Source: Salinibacterium sp. SWN167 (GTDB lineage: Bacteria; Actinomycetota; Actinomycetes; Actinomycetales; Microbacteriaceae). Taken from it: a stretch of DNA of 64,000 nt. The position numbers and the translations under genes were made by a program. This document shows, one piece after another, positions 61,296-64,000 of this stretch; positions within the stretch are counted from its first letter, which is position 1, and each line of letters opens with the position of its first letter. The DNA lies in contig NZ_JADYWU010000001.1 of assembly GCF_015864665.1 (NCBI RefSeq), forward strand, positions 1,240,001 through 1,304,000, given 5' to 3'. The notes under the pieces were generated by a model that made no database searches, was not told where the DNA came from, and saw nothing but the letters and a program-made list of their open reading frames with translations.

Positions 61296-62078
61296 ATGAC
61301 ACAGAGCCGCCCCGTTCGTATTGCCGTTCAGCTTCAACCTCAGCACGCCGAATATTCGGTCATTCGTGACCGCGTAAAAGAGCTTGAACAGCTGGGTGTT
61401 GACGTTCTCTTCAACTGGGATCACTTCTTCCCGCTCTACGGCGAGCCCGACGGGCTGCACTTTGAAGCGTGGACCGAGCTGGCATCGTGGGCTGAGATGA
61501 CGAGCCGCGTCGAATTCGGCACGCTCGTGAACTGCAATAGCTACCGCAACCCCGATCTGCAGGCCGACATGGCTCGCACCCTCGACCACATCAGTGGTGG
61601 CCGCTTCATCTTCGGTACAGGCTCTGGCTGGTTCGAGCGCGACTACCAGGAGTACGGCTACGAGTTCGGCACGGCCGGCTCGCGGTTGGATGCTCTTGCT
61701 GAAGCACTGCCGCGCATCGAGTCGCGCTGGCAGAAGCTCAACCCGCCGCCCACGCGCAAGATCCCTGTTCTTATCGGTGGTGGGGGAGTGAAGAAGACTC
61801 TCAAGCTTGTCGCCAAGCACGCCGACATCTGGCACAGCTTCGCCACGGGCGAGGAGTTGGTGCACAAGCTCGAGGTGCTTGCCGGCCACTGCGAAACCGT
61901 CGGCCGCGACATCAACGAGATTGAGCTCTCGAATGAGTTGCGCGAGAAGAGCGTTGAAGATGCTGACAGCATGCGCGAGCAGGGCATCACCCTCTTCACG
62001 CTCGGTATTACCGGACCTGATTACGACCTCACGACCACCAAGCAGTGGCTTGCGTGGCGTGACTCTCAGAACGGCTAA
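61296..62078 (+). CDS. LLM-class F420-dependent oxidoreductase
   Basis: 260 residues. FNWDHFFPLYGEPDGLHFEAW, EFGTLVNCNSYRNPDLQADMARTLDHISGGRF and FGTGSGWFERDYQEYGYEFG are typical of the actinobacterial LLM group annotated as F420-dependent. Substrate unknown. It sits between ffh and rpsP, where the order is otherwise conserved, and has its own promoter hexamer. Confidence 0.85.
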   Translation: MTQSRPVRIAVQLQPQHAEYSVIRDRVKELEQLGVDVLFNWDHFFPLYGEPDGLHFEAWTELASWAEMTSRVEFGTLVNCNSYRNPDLQADMARTLDHISGGRFIFGTGSGWFERDYQEYGYEFGTAGSRLDALAEALPRIESRWQKLNPPPTRKIPVLIGGGGVKKTLKLVAKHADIWHSFATGEELVHKLEVLAGHCETVGRDINEIELSNELREKSVEDADSMREQGITLFTLGITGPDYDLTTTKQWLAWRDSQNG

Positions 62079-62272
62079 AGGCACCTCTTTGGGGCTTTAT
62101 TGGCGATCGGTTCCCCAAGCCATCAAAACTCTGGCAGAATAGGCGGTTGAGTCCTCCGTAGCCCGACCCTCTAATCAGGCCCGGATGGAATCCACTAGAG
62201 CTTTTCTGCCGAGTGTGCCCCCACGCTCACGGCTAGCGGTTCGCCACCAATAACATTTAAATCAGGAGAATT
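62079..62272. promoter_or_regulatory. Upstream region of the rpsP operon
   Basis: 194 bp without a gene. CAGAAT near 62137 could be a -10, giving a leader of about 130 nt rich in short pairing segments. AT-rich DNA and CAGGAGAA lead into the rpsP GTG. The leader could carry ribosomal-protein feedback control, but no known motif is recognised. Confidence 0.35.
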
Positions 62273-62722
62273 GTGGCTGTAAAGATTCGTTTGAAGCGCA
62301 TGGGCAAGATCCGTGCACCCTACTACCGCATCGTCGTTGCCGACGCGCGCAAGAAGCGCGATGGTCGTGTCATCGAAGAAATCGGAAAGTACCACCCCAC
62401 CGAGGAGCCCTCGTTCATCGAGGTCGAGTCCGAGCGTGCACAGTACTGGTTGAGCGTTGGCGCGCAGCCTAGCCCGCAGGTTGAGGCAATCCTCAAGCTG
62501 ACCGGCGACTGGGGCCAGTTCAAGGGTGACAAGAACGCTGTAAGCACCGTCAAGGTCAAGGAAGCCAAGGCAGAGTTCCAGGCTGACGAGAAGAAGAAGC
62601 CTGTTCTCAAGCCCAAGGCTGAGAAGGCTGAGCCTAAGGCTGAAGAGGCACCTGCTGCCGAAGCTCCCGTCGCTGACGAGGCTCCTGCTGAAGCACCTGC
62701 CGCTGACGCAGACAAGGCTTAG
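62273..62722 (+). CDS. rpsP: 30S ribosomal protein S16 with long C-terminal extension
   Basis: 149 residues. [36 protein letters not shown] is the S16 core signature. The core ends near residue 85; the remaining ~60 residues are a Lys/Ala/Glu/Pro-rich tail ([17 protein letters not shown]...) as in many actinobacterial S16 proteins. GTG start behind AGGAGAA. khpA follows after 3 nt. Confidence 0.95.
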   Translation: MAVKIRLKRMGKIRAPYYRIVVADARKKRDGRVIEEIGKYHPTEEPSFIEVESERAQYWLSVGAQPSPQVEAILKLTGDWGQFKGDKNAVSTVKVKEAKAEFQADEKKKPVLKPKAEKAEPKAEEAPAAEAPVADEAPAEAPAADADKA

Positions 62723-62725
62723 CAA

Positions 62726-62962
62726 TTGCTCGCTCCCGCGCTCGAACACCTCGTTAAAGGCATCGTCGATCACCCCGAAGACGTTCAGGTCGTTGCAAAG
62801 AACACGCAACGCGGCGAACTCCTCGAGGTTCGCGTGCACCCAGAAGATCTTGGCCGCGTAATCGGTCGCTCTGGTCGCACCGCGAAAGCACTGCGAACGC
62901 TGATCACGGCACTTGCCGATGGTCGCAAGGTTCGTGTCGACGTCGTCGACACTGACTTCTAA
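62726..62962 (+). CDS. khpA: KH-domain RNA-binding protein
   Basis: 78 residues, a single KH domain with the GxxG loop in GRVIGRSGRTAKALR. Binds RNA broadly, usually with a second KH protein, and is linked to cell division and sRNA regulation in other bacteria. A TTG start at 62726 is needed because no ATG or GTG is available in the short gap after rpsP. Conserved position rpsP-khpA-rimM-trmD. Confidence 0.92.
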   Translation: MLAPALEHLVKGIVDHPEDVQVVAKNTQRGELLEVRVHPEDLGRVIGRSGRTAKALRTLITALADGRKVRVDVVDTDF

Positions 62963-62965
62963 GCA

Positions 62966-63619
62966 GTGGGCGAAGTAAAGATTCCCCGAGAAGGTCGCAC
63001 ACAGCTGCGAGTGGGGCGTCTGACGAAGGCTCACGGGCTTAAGGGAGCCGTCAAAGTAGAGATGTACACGGATGCCCCGGAACGTCGTTTCGTTCCGGGC
63101 GCCGTGTTTTCTCTGCAAGTGCCGACAAGTTCGGCCTGGCATGGCAAGACACTGGAGCTCATTGAGCTCAAGTGGTTCAACGCACAACCGGTCGCGTTCT
63201 TTAAGGGCGTTCCTGACCGCAGTGCCGCTGAGAAGCTCGTTAAGGCAATTCTGTGGATCGATCACGATCCCAACGAAGCGCCAGAAGAAGACGCGTGGTT
63301 CAACCACCAGCTGATCGGCCTCACCGTTATCCGTGACGGTAAAAAGGTCGGCACTCTCGCTCAGGTAGATCATTTCCCCGGGCAAGACCTGCTGACGGTC
63401 ACTACCGACAACGGTGACGTTCTGGTTCCCTTCGTGAAGTCCATCGTGGCTAGCGTCGACATTGACGCGGGCGAGATGGTGGTTACTCCACCTCCCGGAC
63501 TCTTCGAGGAGATTGCGGAAGACGCATCCGAAGAGCCCACAGAAGCGGTCGCAGAAACGGTCGAAAAAGAGACGCCGAGCGCAGCTTCTGACGAGGCTGA
63601 CGCGCCCGAGTGCGACTAG
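62966..63619 (+). CDS. rimM: Ribosome maturation factor RimM
   Basis: 217 residues. RimM N-domain [23 protein letters not shown] and C-terminal PRC barrel ([30 protein letters not shown]) with [10 protein letters not shown]. Helps assemble the 30S head around S19. The tail beyond residue 180 is acidic and disordered. GTG start 3 nt after the khpA stop. Confidence 0.95.
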   Translation: MGEVKIPREGRTQLRVGRLTKAHGLKGAVKVEMYTDAPERRFVPGAVFSLQVPTSSAWHGKTLELIELKWFNAQPVAFFKGVPDRSAAEKLVKAILWIDHDPNEAPEEDAWFNHQLIGLTVIRDGKKVGTLAQVDHFPGQDLLTVTTDNGDVLVPFVKSIVASVDIDAGEMVVTPPPGLFEEIAEDASEEPTEAVAETVEKETPSAASDEADAPECD

Positions 63620-63635
63620 TAGCGAAGGTCACCGC

Positions 63636-64000
63636 GTGCGCATCGACATCGTGACGATCTTCCCCGATTTCTTCGGGGTGCTCGATATTTCTCTCCTGGG
63701 CAAGGCTCGCGAGCGGGGAATCATCGAGTTGGGTGTGCACGACCTGCGCGACTACACCCACGATCGTCATCGCACTGTCGATGACACTCCGTACGGTGGT
63801 GGCGCTGGCATGGTCATGCGCCCCGAGCCGTGGGGAGAAGCGCTGGATGCCGTTCTCACGCCCGAAACGGTAGTGATCGTTCCCACGCCTGCCGGCGTTC
63901 CGTTCACGCAGGCTGCAGCCCGCGAGTTGGCGCTCGAGAAGCATCTCGTCTTCACGTGCGGTCGCTATGAGGGCATCGATCAGCGAGTGATCGACTACGC
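63636..64000 (+). CDS. trmD: tRNA (guanine(37)-N1)-methyltransferase, 3' end outside the window
   Basis: The first 121 codons from a GTG behind [43 protein letters not shown] and [14 protein letters not shown] are the SPOUT-knot substrate and SAM-site motifs of TrmD. Methylates G37 of tRNAs to prevent frameshifting. No stop before the window edge. Confidence 0.95.
   Translation, partial: MRIDIVTIFPDFFGVLDISLLGKARERGIIELGVHDLRDYTHDRHRTVDDTPYGGGAGMVMRPEPWGEALDAVLTPETVVIVPTPAGVPFTQAAARELALEKHLVFTCGRYEGIDQRVIDY

Overview
The window looks like chromosomal DNA of a high-GC actinobacterium of the family Microbacteriaceae. Supporting evidence is the murA/plsC/gpsA/ddl run, the yceD-rpmF-rnc-mutM / smc-ftsY-ffh-rpsP-khpA-rimM-trmD synteny, a WXG100-type secretion locus, an F420-dependent glucose-6-phosphate dehydrogenase very similar to the mycobacterial enzyme as I remember it, and many GTG starts. 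The marine Salinibacterium/Rhodoglobus group is my best guess, from memory of its F420 gene layout, not from a search.

Layout. 1-6.4 kb: tail of a type VII secretion locus (EccC C-terminus, WXG100-like protein, small helical partner, LXG-like secreted scaffold, two coupled unknown proteins, two paralogous four-helix membrane proteins, FHA protein). 6.5-17.2 kb: leuCD, murA, plsC, gpsA, ddl, DUF3515 lipoprotein, thiL, rsmD, recG. 17.4-31 kb: coaD, fgd, an Hsp20 gene behind an HspR-type operator, a 21-codon micro-gene with its own promoter, an alpha/beta hydrolase, a second F420-type oxidoreductase, cofE, a moxR-DUF58-transglutaminase operon, and a three-gene ABC importer that fits the proposed F420-0 uptake system. 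31.1-33.6 kb: yceD, rpmF, rnc, mutM.

33.4-44.6 kb is an integrated mobilizable island of about 11.1 kb. A serine integrase has recombined inside codons of the mutM zinc finger. The left end of the island supplies a diverged replacement 3' end that keeps mutM open. The original 3' end survives, in frame, 11 kb away at 44564-44698, beside the integrase. The cargo is a type I restriction-modification system (hsdR, hsdM, hsdS). The transfer genes are a HUH relaxase, a MobC-like protein overlapping a dyad-rich oriT candidate, a helix-turn-helix protein and a relaxase-linked coiled-coil protein.

44.9-50.5 kb holds a secreted RHS/YD-repeat toxin locus. One reading frame of about 4.8 kb is cut by a single in-frame TGA just before the conserved DPVNT...GEYYET junction. 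It is followed by an overlapping immunity candidate and a second small gene. After it come an N-terminally truncated M20 peptidase relic and a two-domain GNAT acetyltransferase. From 52.9 kb the conserved block resumes: smc, gpmB-like, ftsY, gamma carbonic anhydrase, LLM oxidoreductase, ffh, LLM oxidoreductase, rpsP, khpA, rimM, and trmD cut by the window end.

Two themes run through the window. First, F420 use is prominent: one cofactor-reducing enzyme (Fgd), one tail-adding ligase (CofE), one candidate F420-0 importer and three further LLM-type oxidoreductases, with no F420 core-biosynthesis gene in view. Second, many monocistronic or first-in-operon genes have a TANNNT hexamer exactly 6 nt before the start codon, the geometry of leaderless mRNAs.
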